Of a DNA stretch of 14,416 nt, positions 7,316-14,416 are shown piece by piece. Within the stretch, counting starts at the first letter, position 1, and each line of letters starts with the position of its first letter. Origin of the DNA: Moraxella lacunata (GTDB lineage: Bacteria; Pseudomonadota; Gammaproteobacteria; Pseudomonadales; Moraxellaceae); assembly GCF_002027545.1 (NCBI RefSeq), contig NZ_MXAN01000098.1:10138-24553 (forward strand). The letters run 5' to 3'. A model generated the notes under the pieces. It did not search any database and had not been told where the DNA came from. It saw nothing but the letters and a program-made list of their open reading frames with translations. The position numbers and the translations under genes are program-made.

Positions 7316-7350
7316 TTGACAATTTTACTTGCCAAAATTGATTTTTTGGC
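7316..7350 (+). promoter_or_regulatory. Possible promoter and palindrome upstream of bamA
   Basis: A consensus TTGACA occurs at 7316-7321; the -10 at the right distance is poor (tgattt, 7339-7344). Overlapping the spacer and -10 is an inverted repeat, gccaaaa (7331-7337) and ttttggc (7344-7350), around a six-base loop, which could be an operator or a chance AT-rich match. The 263-base rseP-bamA spacer holds no gene and no clear terminator; a weak stem ggttag/ctaacc (7208-7228) spans the rseP stop. Confidence 0.35.
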
Positions 7351-7476
7351 TTAACTTACACCATATTTTTGATTAATTAACATTTGCCATATTCAATCAT
7401 CATCAATGTACACTTGTAGTTTATTGTTATTTTGGTGTTGTTGCTGATGAGTTGAACGACTTTGAGTGAACCTGTT

Positions 7477-9870
7477 ATGCGTACTTCTTTTTTGACAAAA
7501 ACCTTAACCGCGTCTGTGATGATGGTCATGACCGCCACAGCTTATGCCAATGATACTGTCAGTGCCATTGAGTTTAGTGGTCTTAGCCGAGTGACCCCCC
7601 AAAGTTTGCAAGTGGCACTGCCTTTGGGTGTGGGTCAGGCATTGACATCGGATGCGTTGGCGGACAGCATTCGTGCCTTGTATGCCACCGAGCAGTTCTC
7701 AAACGTACAGGCAGATGTTGATGATGGGCGTGTGGTGTTTCATGTGGTGGAACGTCCGATCATCGCAGAGCTAAACTTTGATGGCAATAAACTCATCCCT
7801 GATGATGGCTTAAAGCAAGGCTTGGAGAGTACGGGGCTTGCGGTGGGTAGCGTACTAAAACAGGCAACCGTTGCCACCTTGGAGAGCGAGCTTGAAAATC
7901 AGTACATCTCACAGGGTTATTATAATGCTGACATTGAAGTCAAGCAAACCGAACTGGACGGTAACCGTGTCAAGCTGGACATTAATTTTGTCGAAGGTAA
8001 ACCTGCCCGTGTGGTGGATATTAACATCATTGGTAATACGCATTTTAGCGACGAAGAGTTAAAAGATGAGTTCGTGGTCAAGGACAAAAAATGGAATCCA
8101 CTATCCAAAGCCGACCGTTATAGCCAAGAAAAGCTAAATGCCAGTCTAGAAAATGTCAAAGCCAAATATCTCAATGACGGTTTTGTGCGAGTGAGCGTGG
8201 ATAATGCCACTCTAAACATCGATGACGAGAAACAAAAAGTCTTTATTGAGACGACCATTAACGAAGGTCAGCAGTATAAGTTTGGCGATATTCAGTTTTT
8301 GGGTAATACCACCTATCCCACTGATGAGCTAAATGAGCTGGTCAAATTCAAGCAGGGCAATACCTATTCACAAAAAGAGCTTGATGAGACCACCGCCGAG
8401 ATTTCCAATAAGTTCAGCGATGATGGCTATTATTATGCCCAAATCCGCCCTGTGCCAAGGATTGATGATGAAGCCTTGACAGTGGGTGTGGATTATTATA
8501 TTGACCCTGTACGTCCTGTCTATGTTCGTCGCATCAACTTTACCGGCAACCTAAAAACCAAAGACGAAGTGCTACGCCGTGAAATGCGTCAGCTAGAAGG
8601 GGCACTCGCATCCAACCAAAAAATTCAGCTGTCCCGTGCCAGACTCATGAGAACGGGTTTCTTTAAAGACGTCAAAGTGGATGTCAGACCTGTACCAAAC
8701 AGTCCTGACCAAGTGGACATTAATTATACGGTCGAAGAACAGCCATCAGGCTCATCCACCATCGCCGCAGGGTACTCACAAAGTGGCGGTATGACGTTCC
8801 AAGTGGACTTATCGCAGTCTAACTTTATGGGGACGGGTAACCGTGCTAATATGTCATTTAGCCGTTCAGAGACCCGTGATAATTACAGCCTAGGCATGAC
8901 CGACCCTTATTTTACTGTCAATGGCGTCTCCCAAAGTGTCAATGCCTACTACCGCAAGACCAAATATGACAGCAAAAACATTTCCAACTATGTGCTTGAC
9001 TCCTATGGCGGTAGTTTGATTTATGGCTATCCGATTGATGAAAAGCAGCGTATCAGTGGTGGTTTTACCGTTGATAAAACCAAAGTGCGTGGCGGTCAGT
9101 GGATGGGCGTTGCCAATGTCAAACAGCTGTTAGAAGATGGCGGTCGGGCAGACATTGATAGTGATGGCACAAGTTTTACCAATGACTACACCACCTATGG
9201 CGGGGTGCTTGGATGGAGTTATTCTAGCCTTGACAAGCCCGTATTCCCTACCAAGGGGGTAAGTCATAATGTGGATGTCAATTTGGGTTTTGGCGACCAG
9301 ACTTTCCAAAAGGTAAACTACCGCCTAAACGCCTATTATCCACTATGGAAAGGCACGGTACTCCGTGGTCATGCACGCTTGGGTTATGGTAATAATTTGC
9401 CATTTTATGAAAACTTCTATGCCGGTGGTTATGGCTCGGTGCGTGGCTTTGAAGCATCATCATTAGGGCCATTATCACGCCATTACGCACGAGCATCAGA
9501 CCCCCGTAATTACCGTGGCGAAGAAGTGGGTGGTAATGCGTTGGCGACCTTTGGGGCAGAGCTGATTTTGCCGGTGCCGTTTAAAGGTGACTGGGCAGAC
9601 CAAGTGCGTCCTGTGATTTTCTTTGATGCTGGTCAGGCATTTGACACCACAAATCTTGATAGCGAAAAAATCAACTTGACCCAGCTTGGGGTCGCCAATG
9701 ACAACCTAACCTACATCGAGCAGGACAAAGAGTTGCGTTATAGCGTGGGGGCGGGCGTGACATGGTATACCCCGATTGGACCGATTTCCATCAGTTATGC
9801 CAAACCGTTAAATGAAAAAGAAGGCGACCAAGTAGAAAACGTCCAATTCCAAATCGGTAGCGTATTCTAA
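7477..9870 (+). CDS. bamA: Outer-membrane protein assembly factor BamA (Omp85)
   Basis: Central component of the BAM complex, which folds beta-barrel proteins into the outer membrane. From ATG 7477 the product is 797 residues (E. coli 810). A signal peptide occupies residues 1-24 (cut after A-Y-A before [12 protein letters not shown]), followed by five POTRA domains (roughly 25-420) and a 16-strand barrel to the C-terminus. The hallmark V655-R-G-F658 lies in the loop 6 segment, and the chain ends in phenylalanine, the C-terminal outer-membrane signal. An in-frame TTG at 7462 would add five residues before the signal peptide; I reject it because ATG 7477 directly opens a normal signal peptide, though neither has a strong ribosome binding site. 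Head of a tight run with lpxD, fabZ and lpxA; lpxD starts 2 bases after it, with no skp gene between. Confidence 0.96.
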   Translation: MRTSFLTKTLTASVMMVMTATAYANDTVSAIEFSGLSRVTPQSLQVALPLGVGQALTSDALADSIRALYATEQFSNVQADVDDGRVVFHVVERPIIAELNFDGNKLIPDDGLKQGLESTGLAVGSVLKQATVATLESELENQYISQGYYNADIEVKQTELDGNRVKLDINFVEGKPARVVDINIIGNTHFSDEELKDEFVVKDKKWNPLSKADRYSQEKLNASLENVKAKYLNDGFVRVSVDNATLNIDDEKQKVFIETTINEGQQYKFGDIQFLGNTTYPTDELNELVKFKQGNTYSQKELDETTAEISNKFSDDGYYYAQIRPVPRIDDEALTVGVDYYIDPVRPVYVRRINFTGNLKTKDEVLRREMRQLEGALASNQKIQLSRARLMRTGFFKDVKVDVRPVPNSPDQVDINYTVEEQPSGSSTIAAGYSQSGGMTFQVDLSQSNFMGTGNRANMSFSRSETRDNYSLGMTDPYFTVNGVSQSVNAYYRKTKYDSKNISNYVLDSYGGSLIYGYPIDEKQRISGGFTVDKTKVRGGQWMGVANVKQLLEDGGRADIDSDGTSFTNDYTTYGGVLGWSYSSLDKPVFPTKGVSHNVDVNLGFGDQTFQKVNYRLNAYYPLWKGTVLRGHARLGYGNNLPFYENFYAGGYGSVRGFEASSLGPLSRHYARASDPRNYRGEEVGGNALATFGAELILPVPFKGDWADQVRPVIFFDAGQAFDTTNLDSEKINLTQLGVANDNLTYIEQDKELRYSVGAGVTWYTPIGPISISYAKPLNEKEGDQVENVQFQIGSVF

Positions 9871-9872
9871 TC

Positions 9873-10832
9873 ATGATTGATTTGGATAAAATCATCCGCG
9901 CCATTGAACTTTGCCAGATGGTGTTAAATAAAGACGCTTTGGCAAATCGCCATGTGTCGGTTAGTCGTGTGGCGGATTTGGCAGGTGCTGATAAGGACAG
10001 TTTGGCGTTTTTGGCAAAGGCAGGCTATTTGTCTGATTTGGTGGGAACTCGGGCAGGTGTGGTGCTGGTATCAGAGCGATTTGCCGATAAAATACCTGCC
10101 CTGCCAAACACCACCGTTATCCTTGTCAAAGATGCCTATTTGGCGTATGCGTCCGTGAGTGGGCTGTTTGATTATCAAGCCGATAATAGCATTCACTCTA
10201 CTGCTGTCGTCTCGCCCAGTGCTACCGTTGGTAAAAACGCCAACATTGGGGCGTATGCGGTGATTGGCGATTTTGTACAAATTGGCGATGATTGTGAGAT
10301 TGGCTCGCACGTTAGTGTCGCTCATCACTGTGTAATCGGCGATGGTGTACAGATTCATGCTCATGCCAGTATCGGCTCGGACGGCTTTGGTTTTGCCCCA
10401 AAAGTGGGAGCGGACGGACTGGCTTGGCAAAAAATCCATCAGCTTGGGCGTGTTGTCATCGGTCATCGTGTGCGTATTGGTGCAAACACTTGTATTGATA
10501 GGGGTGCGGTGGGCAATACTGTGATTGGCGATGATGTGATTATTGATAACCTTGTACAAATCGCCCACAACGTCCATATCGGGCGTGGCACGGCGATTGC
10601 TGCCATGACAGGCATTGCAGGCAGTACGCACATTGGGGCGAACTGTATCATTGGCGGTGCGGTGGGGATAGCAGGGCATTTGCACATTGCTGATAATGTC
10701 ACGCTCACTGGCATGACGATGGTCACAGGCTCTATCAAAGAAGCAGGCTCGTACTCATCAGGCACACCTGCCATGCCGAGCAATCACTGGCGACGTGCAG
10801 CGGTCAAGTTTCGCCAAAGTGGACAAAAGTAA
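9873..10832 (+). CDS. lpxD: UDP-3-O-(3-hydroxyacyl)glucosamine N-acyltransferase
   Basis: Third acylation/deacylation step of lipid A synthesis: transfers a 3-hydroxyacyl chain from ACP to the 2-amino group of UDP-3-O-acylglucosamine in the cytoplasm. The 319-residue protein has an N-terminal uridine-binding domain (about 1-100), then a left-handed beta-helix of hexapeptide repeats from about residue 108 to 285 (for example [17 protein letters not shown]), and a helical C-terminal tail. The catalytic histidine is H232 in [12 protein letters not shown] (E. coli H239). Slightly shorter than E. coli LpxD (341) but complete. ATG 9873 is 2 bases after the bamA stop and lacks a clear Shine-Dalgarno sequence, so translation is probably coupled to bamA. 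Acyl-chain specificity cannot be read from the sequence. Confidence 0.96.
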   Translation: MIDLDKIIRAIELCQMVLNKDALANRHVSVSRVADLAGADKDSLAFLAKAGYLSDLVGTRAGVVLVSERFADKIPALPNTTVILVKDAYLAYASVSGLFDYQADNSIHSTAVVSPSATVGKNANIGAYAVIGDFVQIGDDCEIGSHVSVAHHCVIGDGVQIHAHASIGSDGFGFAPKVGADGLAWQKIHQLGRVVIGHRVRIGANTCIDRGAVGNTVIGDDVIIDNLVQIAHNVHIGRGTAIAAMTGIAGSTHIGANCIIGGAVGIAGHLHIADNVTLTGMTMVTGSIKEAGSYSSGTPAMPSNHWRRAAVKFRQSGQK

Positions 10833-10844
10833 ATTTTTATTTAA

Positions 10845-11375
10845 ATGGATATATCCATGACAAATTCTACCCTAGACCTAGAACTGATGACCGATGGCGA
10901 CCACGAACGCTTAACGTCTCAAAACTTGACCTTACCATTTGGCTATCCTGTTATCAAGCGGTATTTGCCCCACCGTTATCCTTTTATGCTCATCGACCGT
11001 GTGACGGCGATATCAGCAGACAACTGGATTACAGGTTATAAAAATATCACGATTAACGAAGAGCTGTTTAACGGTCATTTTCCTGATAATCCTGTCATGC
11101 CAGGGGTGCTTATGGTGGAAGCCATGGCACAGTTGTCGGGCATTTTGGGGTTTGTCAGTGCAGGGCAATCGTCCGAAGACGGCTATCTGTATCTATTTGC
11201 AGGCGTGGATAAAGTGCGTTTTAAAAAACTTGTCAGCACGGGCGATACGCTGGTGATTCGCTCAAAGCTCGTTACCGCCAAGCGTGAGATTTATAAATTT
11301 GAATGCACCGCTCATGTGGATGGCAAACTGGCGTGCAGTGCTGAGATTATGATTGCCCGTCAAAAGCTGGACTAA
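10845..11375 (+). CDS. fabZ: 3-hydroxyacyl-ACP dehydratase FabZ
   Basis: Hotdog-fold dehydratase converting 3-hydroxyacyl-ACP to trans-2-enoyl-ACP in fatty acid elongation; it competes with LpxA and LpxD for hydroxyacyl-ACP, which explains its place between them. Seen are LPHRYPFMLIDRV (residues 41-53) and the active-site segment NGHFPDNPVMPGVLMVEAMAQ with H78 and E92. At 176 residues it is longer than E. coli FabZ (151), owing to about 24 extra N-terminal residues before LPHR. The start is uncertain: ATG 10845 and 10857 both lie inside a perfect 14-base palindrome (atggatatatccat), and ATG 10887 would give 162 residues. None has a strong ribosome binding site; a GGAT precedes 10857 by 6 bases. 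The enzyme call is secure, the first 14 residues are not. Confidence 0.94.
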   Translation: MDISMTNSTLDLELMTDGDHERLTSQNLTLPFGYPVIKRYLPHRYPFMLIDRVTAISADNWITGYKNITINEELFNGHFPDNPVMPGVLMVEAMAQLSGILGFVSAGQSSEDGYLYLFAGVDKVRFKKLVSTGDTLVIRSKLVTAKREIYKFECTAHVDGKLACSAEIMIARQKLD

Positions 11376-11388
11376 TGTGGATAGCGTC

Positions 11389-12162
11389 ATGAACATACAC
11401 CCAACCGCCATCATTAACCCGACTGCCGTCATACACCCAGCCGTGAGCATTGGGGCGTATTGTATCGTGGGCAAAAATACCACGATTGGCGAGAATACCA
11501 TTTTAAAATCGCACGTCATCGTGGGTGATAATACCACCATTGGTAAGCGTAACACCATTTTTCAATTTGCCAGTATTGGCGAGATACCGCAGGATTTAAA
11601 ATTTACAGGCGAAACCACCTACCTAGAAGTGGGCGATGACAATACCATTCGTGAGTCTTGCACCTTTCATCGTGGCACGGCAGACGGTGGCGGATTAACC
11701 AAAATCGGCAATCATAACCTATTTATGGTAAACACCCATATCGCCCACGACTGTATGGTGGGCGACCACAACGTCCTTGCCAATAACGTGGGTGTGGCAG
11801 GTCATGCCCATATTGGTAATTATGTGATTGTCGGTGGACAGACGGGTGTACATCAGTTTTGTCGGATTGATGATTATGCGATGATTGGTGGGGCGAGCCT
11901 GATTTTAAAAGATGTCTGTGCTTTTACCACCGTGTCGGGTAATCCGTCCAAGGTGCATGGGCTAAACAAAGAAGGCATGAGACGAAAAGGGTGGAGCAAA
12001 GAAACCATTGAGACGTTGGATAGGGCTTATGACGTGGTGTTCCGCTCTGGCAAAATCAAGGCGGACGTAATTGCCGAGCTGTCCACTTGGGTGGCGGATG
12101 AGCCAAAAGTGGCGTTGTTTATCCAGTCGCTACAAAACAGCAAACGTGGTCTCATTCGCTAG
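11389..12162 (+). CDS. lpxA: UDP-N-acetylglucosamine O-acyltransferase
   Basis: First enzyme of lipid A synthesis, cytoplasmic: moves a 3-hydroxyacyl chain from ACP to the 3-OH of UDP-GlcNAc. The 257 residues match the family (E. coli 262). Hexapeptide repeats forming a left-handed beta-helix run from residue 2 to about 185, followed by a helical C-terminal domain ending SKRGLIR, as in E. coli. The catalytic histidine is H120 in NTHIAHDCMVGD (E. coli H125), with H117 equivalent to H122. VHQFC (H155) aligns with E. coli H160, and G167-G168 aligns with the G172-G173 acyl-length ruler. I choose ATG 11389, 13 bases after the fabZ stop, over upstream in-frame TTG 11353 and GTG 11377. A terminator follows; lpxB is not adjacent, unlike in enterics. 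Confidence 0.97.
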   Translation: MNIHPTAIINPTAVIHPAVSIGAYCIVGKNTTIGENTILKSHVIVGDNTTIGKRNTIFQFASIGEIPQDLKFTGETTYLEVGDDNTIRESCTFHRGTADGGGLTKIGNHNLFMVNTHIAHDCMVGDHNVLANNVGVAGHAHIGNYVIVGGQTGVHQFCRIDDYAMIGGASLILKDVCAFTTVSGNPSKVHGLNKEGMRRKGWSKETIETLDRAYDVVFRSGKIKADVIAELSTWVADEPKVALFIQSLQNSKRGLIR

Positions 12163-12181
12163 GTCACAACCATTCTCATTG

Positions 12182-12217
12182 ACCCATAATATTTTGTTAT
12201 GGGTTTTTGTTTTTTTA
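12182..12217 (+). terminator. Intrinsic terminator after lpxA
   Basis: acccataa (12182-12189) pairs with ttatgggt (12197-12204) around a seven-base loop, followed by a T-rich run to 12217. It closes the bamA-lpxD-fabZ-lpxA unit. Confidence 0.85.
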
Positions 12218-12222
12218 TTTAT

Positions 12223-12256
12223 TTGACATTTTCAATTGATTCAATCAAACTATATG
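12223..12256 (+). promoter_or_regulatory. Possible promoter/operator for the NSS transporter unit
   Basis: A consensus TTGACA (12223-12228) follows the lpxA terminator. The best TATA-like hexamer, TATATG (12251-12256), is 22 bases away, too far for a standard promoter. Between them is a perfect inverted repeat ttgatt-c-aatcaa (12236-12248), a plausible operator half-site pair. This spacer (12163-12336) must hold the transporter promoter, but exact elements are uncertain. Confidence 0.3.
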
Positions 12257-12336
12257 GGATAGAACTTTTTACAAAATTTAACAGTTTGGCATGACGTTGA
12301 TAAATGGAGTTGCCAAAACATTAACAAGGAGCAATT

Positions 12337-13851
12337 ATGTCCACACAACGAGAAAGTTGGTCGGCACGCTCAGGCTTTATTTTGGCGGCGATTGGGTCGG
12401 CAGTTGGCTTGGGTAACATCTGGCGTTTTCCTTATGTATCTTACGAAAATGGCGGTGGGGCGTTTTTTATTCCCTATCTCATCGCTTTGGCAACCGCAGG
12501 ATTTCCCTTGCTGTTTTTGGATTATGTCGCGGGGCAAAAATATCACGGAGCTCCGCCCACGGCTTATCGGCGAATGATTAAATCCAAAGAAATCGTGGGC
12601 TGGTGGCAGGTGCTGGTGTGTACGGTCATCGGGATTTATTATGCGTCCGTGTTGTCATGGGCAGGGCAATACACCCTATACGCCTTTGGGCAACAGTGGG
12701 GCGATGACCCGCAGACGTTTTTCTTTGAGCATTATCTGCAAAATGGCTCGGGACTAGATTTTGGCATTGTGCCTAGTCTGTTTATCGGGGTGGCCATCGT
12801 ATGGGCATTGGTGCTGTTCATCATGTATGGCGGTATCCGAAAAGGCGTGGAGCTTGTCAACAAAATCTGTATTCCGCTATTGGTGGTCATGTTTACCATA
12901 ATGGTGGTGCAAGCAGTGCGACTAAACGGTGCCTCCGAAGGGTTAAATGCCTTTTTTACCCCCAATTGGGAAAAAATGGCTGACCCCAAGGTCTGGCTTG
13001 CCGCTTACGGGCACGTCTTTTTCTCAATGTCTATCGGCTTTGGGATTATGGTAACGTACTCATCTTATTTAAAGAAAAATGCCAACCTGACAGGCTCAGG
13101 ATTGGTGGTGGGTTTTGCTAACTCATCGTTTGAAGTCATGGCAGGTATCGGGATTTTCTCGGTACTGGGCTTTATGGCGGTGCAATCAGGCGTGCCTGTA
13201 TCAGAAGTGGTGTCGGGCGGTATCGGTTTGGCATTCATCGCTTTTCCAAAAATCATCTCTAGCATGGGCGACGCTGGTACGCTCATCGGCATCTTGTTTT
13301 TTGGTTCGCTGTTTGTGGCGGGCGTTACGTCCATGGCAAGTATCTTACAAGTGCCAATCTCAGCGGTCAAGGACAAATTCGGCTGGTCGCATAAAAAAGC
13401 AGTTAGCGTGGTCGGTGGTGTATCAGCTCTCATCTCACTTGCCCTGTTTTCTACCAAAACGGCGATTACCTTTGTGGACGTGATTGACCATTTTGCCAAT
13501 AATATCGGCGTGGTAACAGGGGCGATTTTGTCTATCATTTGGGTAACGTGGTTTAACCGTCCTGTCATGGATAAGCTCATCAACCACATTAACGCCATTT
13601 CTAGCGTGAAAGTGGGTAAGGGCTGGGCATTTATGCTGACCATTGTTACGCCCATTTCGCTCATCGTGGCGTTGGTGCTAAGTGTGTTCTCACTCGTTAC
13701 CAAGGGCTATGACAGTTATGATTTGGCAACTCAACTTATCTTTGGTTGGGGTGTGGTGGCAGTGTTTGCGGTGGGTTCGTTCCTATTGACCAAAGCACCT
13801 GCCCACGCCACACATCATCAGCACAAATCCATAGAAGGAGAAAACGCATGA
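12337..13851 (+). CDS. Sodium-dependent NSS-family amino acid transporter (MetP-like)
   Basis: Inner-membrane secondary transporter of the neurotransmitter:sodium symporter (SNF) family, coupling sodium entry to amino acid uptake through a LeuT-type fold. The 504 residues carry the family hallmark in helix 1, AIGSAVGLGNIWRFPY (residues 18-33), where the unwound helix binds sodium and substrate, and about 11-12 hydrophobic helices in all, with a histidine-rich hydrophilic tail. AAGGAG at 12326-12331 is a strong ribosome binding site 5 bases before ATG 12337. The substrate cannot be read directly. The small MetS-like gene overlapping its stop by 4 bases points to the MetPS type known from Corynebacterium glutamicum (methionine, also alanine), so methionine/alanine is the best inference. 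Transcribed separately from lpxA. Confidence 0.92.
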   Translation: MSTQRESWSARSGFILAAIGSAVGLGNIWRFPYVSYENGGGAFFIPYLIALATAGFPLLFLDYVAGQKYHGAPPTAYRRMIKSKEIVGWWQVLVCTVIGIYYASVLSWAGQYTLYAFGQQWGDDPQTFFFEHYLQNGSGLDFGIVPSLFIGVAIVWALVLFIMYGGIRKGVELVNKICIPLLVVMFTIMVVQAVRLNGASEGLNAFFTPNWEKMADPKVWLAAYGHVFFSMSIGFGIMVTYSSYLKKNANLTGSGLVVGFANSSFEVMAGIGIFSVLGFMAVQSGVPVSEVVSGGIGLAFIAFPKIISSMGDAGTLIGILFFGSLFVAGVTSMASILQVPISAVKDKFGWSHKKAVSVVGGVSALISLALFSTKTAITFVDVIDHFANNIGVVTGAILSIIWVTWFNRPVMDKLINHINAISSVKVGKGWAFMLTIVTPISLIVALVLSVFSLVTKGYDSYDLATQLIFGWGVVAVFAVGSFLLTKAPAHATHHQHKSIEGENA

Positions 13852-13976
13852 ACGGTACCGCATTAGCAGTCATGGTGGTGGCTTTGTCTATCGTTTGGGG
13901 TGGGTTGATTTTATCCATCATTCACTTAACCAAAAATCCTGATATTGACATGGATAAAGTGCCAAGCGACCATTAA
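13848..13976 (+). CDS. MetS-like small subunit of the NSS transporter
   Basis: A 42-residue protein with one hydrophobic helix (about residues 4-26, ALAVMVVALSIVWGGLILSI) followed by HLTKNPDIDMDKVPSDH. The layout, one helix with WGGL and a short acidic tail after it, fits the MetS family, the small partner required with MetP for methionine uptake in C. glutamicum. ATG 13848 overlaps the transporter stop (ATGA), and GGAG at 13837-13840 sits 7 bases upstream, so the two are translationally coupled and probably form a complex. An in-frame longer reading from 13746 would lie almost wholly inside the transporter gene and is rejected. Small size means it is easily missed by gene callers. The terminator follows within 4 bases. 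Confidence 0.85.
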   Translation: MNGTALAVMVVALSIVWGGLILSIIHLTKNPDIDMDKVPSDH

Positions 13977-13979
13977 AGC

Positions 13980-14011
13980 AAAAAACGGCAATGATAAGTT
14001 GCCGTTTTTTT
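13980..14011 (+). terminator. Intrinsic terminator after the metS-like gene
   Basis: A perfect 12-bp stem (aaaaaacggcaa 13980-13991, ttgccgtttttt 13999-14010) with a seven-base loop and trailing T. Ends the transporter unit; the A run may make it bidirectional. Confidence 0.88.
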
Positions 14012-14055
14012 GGGTGTATTTATTTAACATAATCTATTTTTATTTTTTAAAATTT

Positions 14056-14084
14056 GGGTATTTGGGGGTGTGTAGTAGGGGGGG
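14056..14084. repeat. G-rich tract with a seven-G run
   Basis: Runs of three, five and seven G residues (14056-14058, 14064-14068, 14078-14084) occur within 29 bases in a noncoding spacer. If the seven-G run is split, four G tracts exist, with loops of 5, 9 and 1, so a relaxed quadruplex pattern is met. It could also be a slippage-prone homopolymer, but no gene start lies next to it. Confidence 0.4.
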
Positions 14085-14085
14085 T

Positions 14086-14142
14086 AAGGTGCGTCCCACG
14101 CACCTTTTTAAATAGAAATCTTATTGGTGCGTATTACGCACC
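14086..14142. repeat. Pair of GGTGCGT/ACGCACC hairpins
   Basis: First unit 14086-14106: aaggtgcgt and acgcacctt around ccc. Second unit 14126-14142: ggtgcgta and tacgcacc around one base. Both share the ggtgcgt/acgcacc core, 19 bases apart, and are unlike the GGGCGAAT repeats elsewhere in the window. Similar elements are dispersed repeats in many genomes. They lie between the metS terminator and the insertion sequence, in the 183-base gap that otherwise holds only the G-rich tract. Confidence 0.7.
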
Positions 14143-14194
14143 TTACGTCTATTGGCGTATTTTGAAGTTAAATGATTATAAAAAGGGCAAATTC

Positions 14195-14416
14195 TGAACC
14201 GACCCCCAAATCTTAGACATAAGATTAAAGGTTAGGTTGTTGCAAGTGGTTGTATTAACCCTAATTGGACTAAGTTTCTGTACTTAACAGGACTTAGTCC
14301 TTTTAATTTGCTCTTTATTCTATCATGATTGTAGTAGTGTATGTACTCATCAATCACTTGTTTAAGTTCATCTGTTGATGTAAATGTGGTTGTCTCATAA
14401 AATATCTCTTGTTTTA
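14195..14416 (-). mobile_element. IS3-family insertion sequence, one end (partial)
   Basis: The element end appears to begin at 14195 with tgaaccgaccccc, a TG-starting terminus of the kind found at IS3-family inverted repeats. The transposase C-terminus reads inward on the minus strand. The rest of the element lies beyond the window, so the partner inverted repeat and target duplication cannot be checked (candidate duplicated bases end at 14194). A small stem aatctta/taagatt (14209-14226) lies between this end and the transposase stop. Confidence 0.75.
14232..14416 (-). CDS. IS3-family transposase OrfB, C-terminal fragment
   Basis: Reading the minus strand from the window edge gives 60 residues before a TAA at 14232-14234. 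They contain ELKQVIDEYIHYYNHDRI, then KLKGLSPVKYR, which is the conserved C-terminus of IS3/IS150-type DDE transposases (YI.YYN..RI....GLSP..YR). The catalytic DDE residues would lie outside the window; only the part after the last glutamate region is seen. The gene is probably intact beyond the edge, because no stop or frameshift is found within the visible part. A 9-bp inverted repeat (14267-14275, 14292-14300) lies inside the coding segment. The insertion sits downstream of a terminator and disrupts no visible gene. Confidence 0.85.
   Translation of the reverse strand, partial: KQEIFYETTTFTSTDELKQVIDEYIHYYNHDRIKSKLKGLSPVKYRNLVQLGLIQPLATT

Noticed and set aside
7462..7476. TTG start for bamA
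   Set aside because: Adds five residues before a normal signal peptide that starts exactly at ATG 7477; TTG starts are rare.
11353..11388. Upstream TTG/GTG starts for lpxA
   Set aside because: TTG 11353 lies inside fabZ; LpxA homologues begin close to the first hexapeptide repeat, which follows ATG 11389 directly.
13065..13703. 212-residue minus-strand ORF opposite the NSS transporter
   Set aside because: Antisense shadow of a hydrophobic membrane protein gene; no independent evidence.
1..14416. A novel defence or biosynthetic system
   Set aside because: All substantial genes fall into known core families in a familiar order; only spacer repeats and the IS edge are unusual. No tRNA, rRNA or recognisable riboswitch was seen.

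Overview
The window looks like chromosomal core DNA from a gammaproteobacterium of the family Moraxellaceae, most likely a Moraxella species. This rests on the gene order pyrH, frr, uppS, cdsA, dxr, rseP, bamA, lpxD, fabZ, lpxA, on the moderately AT-rich base composition with very AT-rich spacers, and on an UppS active-site variant (DGNNRY) that resembles what I recall from Moraxellaceae. The genus is an inference from memory; no search was run.

Layout. Bases 31-726 encode a secreted DUF3108-type protein that ends at a strong hairpin terminator (768-801). A new promoter then starts the main cluster: pyrH (UMP kinase), frr (ribosome recycling factor), uppS (undecaprenyl diphosphate synthase), cdsA and dxr (overlapping, CDP-diacylglycerol and isoprenoid precursor synthesis), rseP (site-2 protease), and a tight run bamA-lpxD-fabZ-lpxA (outer-membrane protein assembly, lipid A acyltransferases, hydroxyacyl-ACP dehydratase) closed by a terminator at 12182-12217. 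Next comes a two-gene unit: a sodium-coupled NSS-family transporter and a 42-residue MetS-like membrane subunit that overlaps it by 4 bases, closed by another terminator. The right edge holds the end of an IS3-family insertion sequence that runs out of the window.

How the genes work together. Dxr makes isoprenoid precursor that UppS turns into the lipid carrier for peptidoglycan and O-antigen. CdsA makes the phospholipid precursor. LpxA, LpxD and FabZ partition hydroxyacyl-ACP between lipid A and fatty acids. BamA inserts outer-membrane proteins, and RseP is the intramembrane arm of the envelope stress response. PyrH and Frr serve nucleotide supply and translation.

The coding content is ordinary. 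The unusual material lies in the spacers: a short GGGCGAAT/ATTCGCCC inverted-repeat family appears in every spacer longer than 100 bases from pyrH to rseP. A 111-base MITE-like near-palindrome lies between pyrH and frr. A different GGTGCGT hairpin pair and a G-rich tract lie beside the insertion sequence. A skp gene, expected between bamA and lpxD in many relatives, is absent here. I see no convincing new defence or other accessory system.
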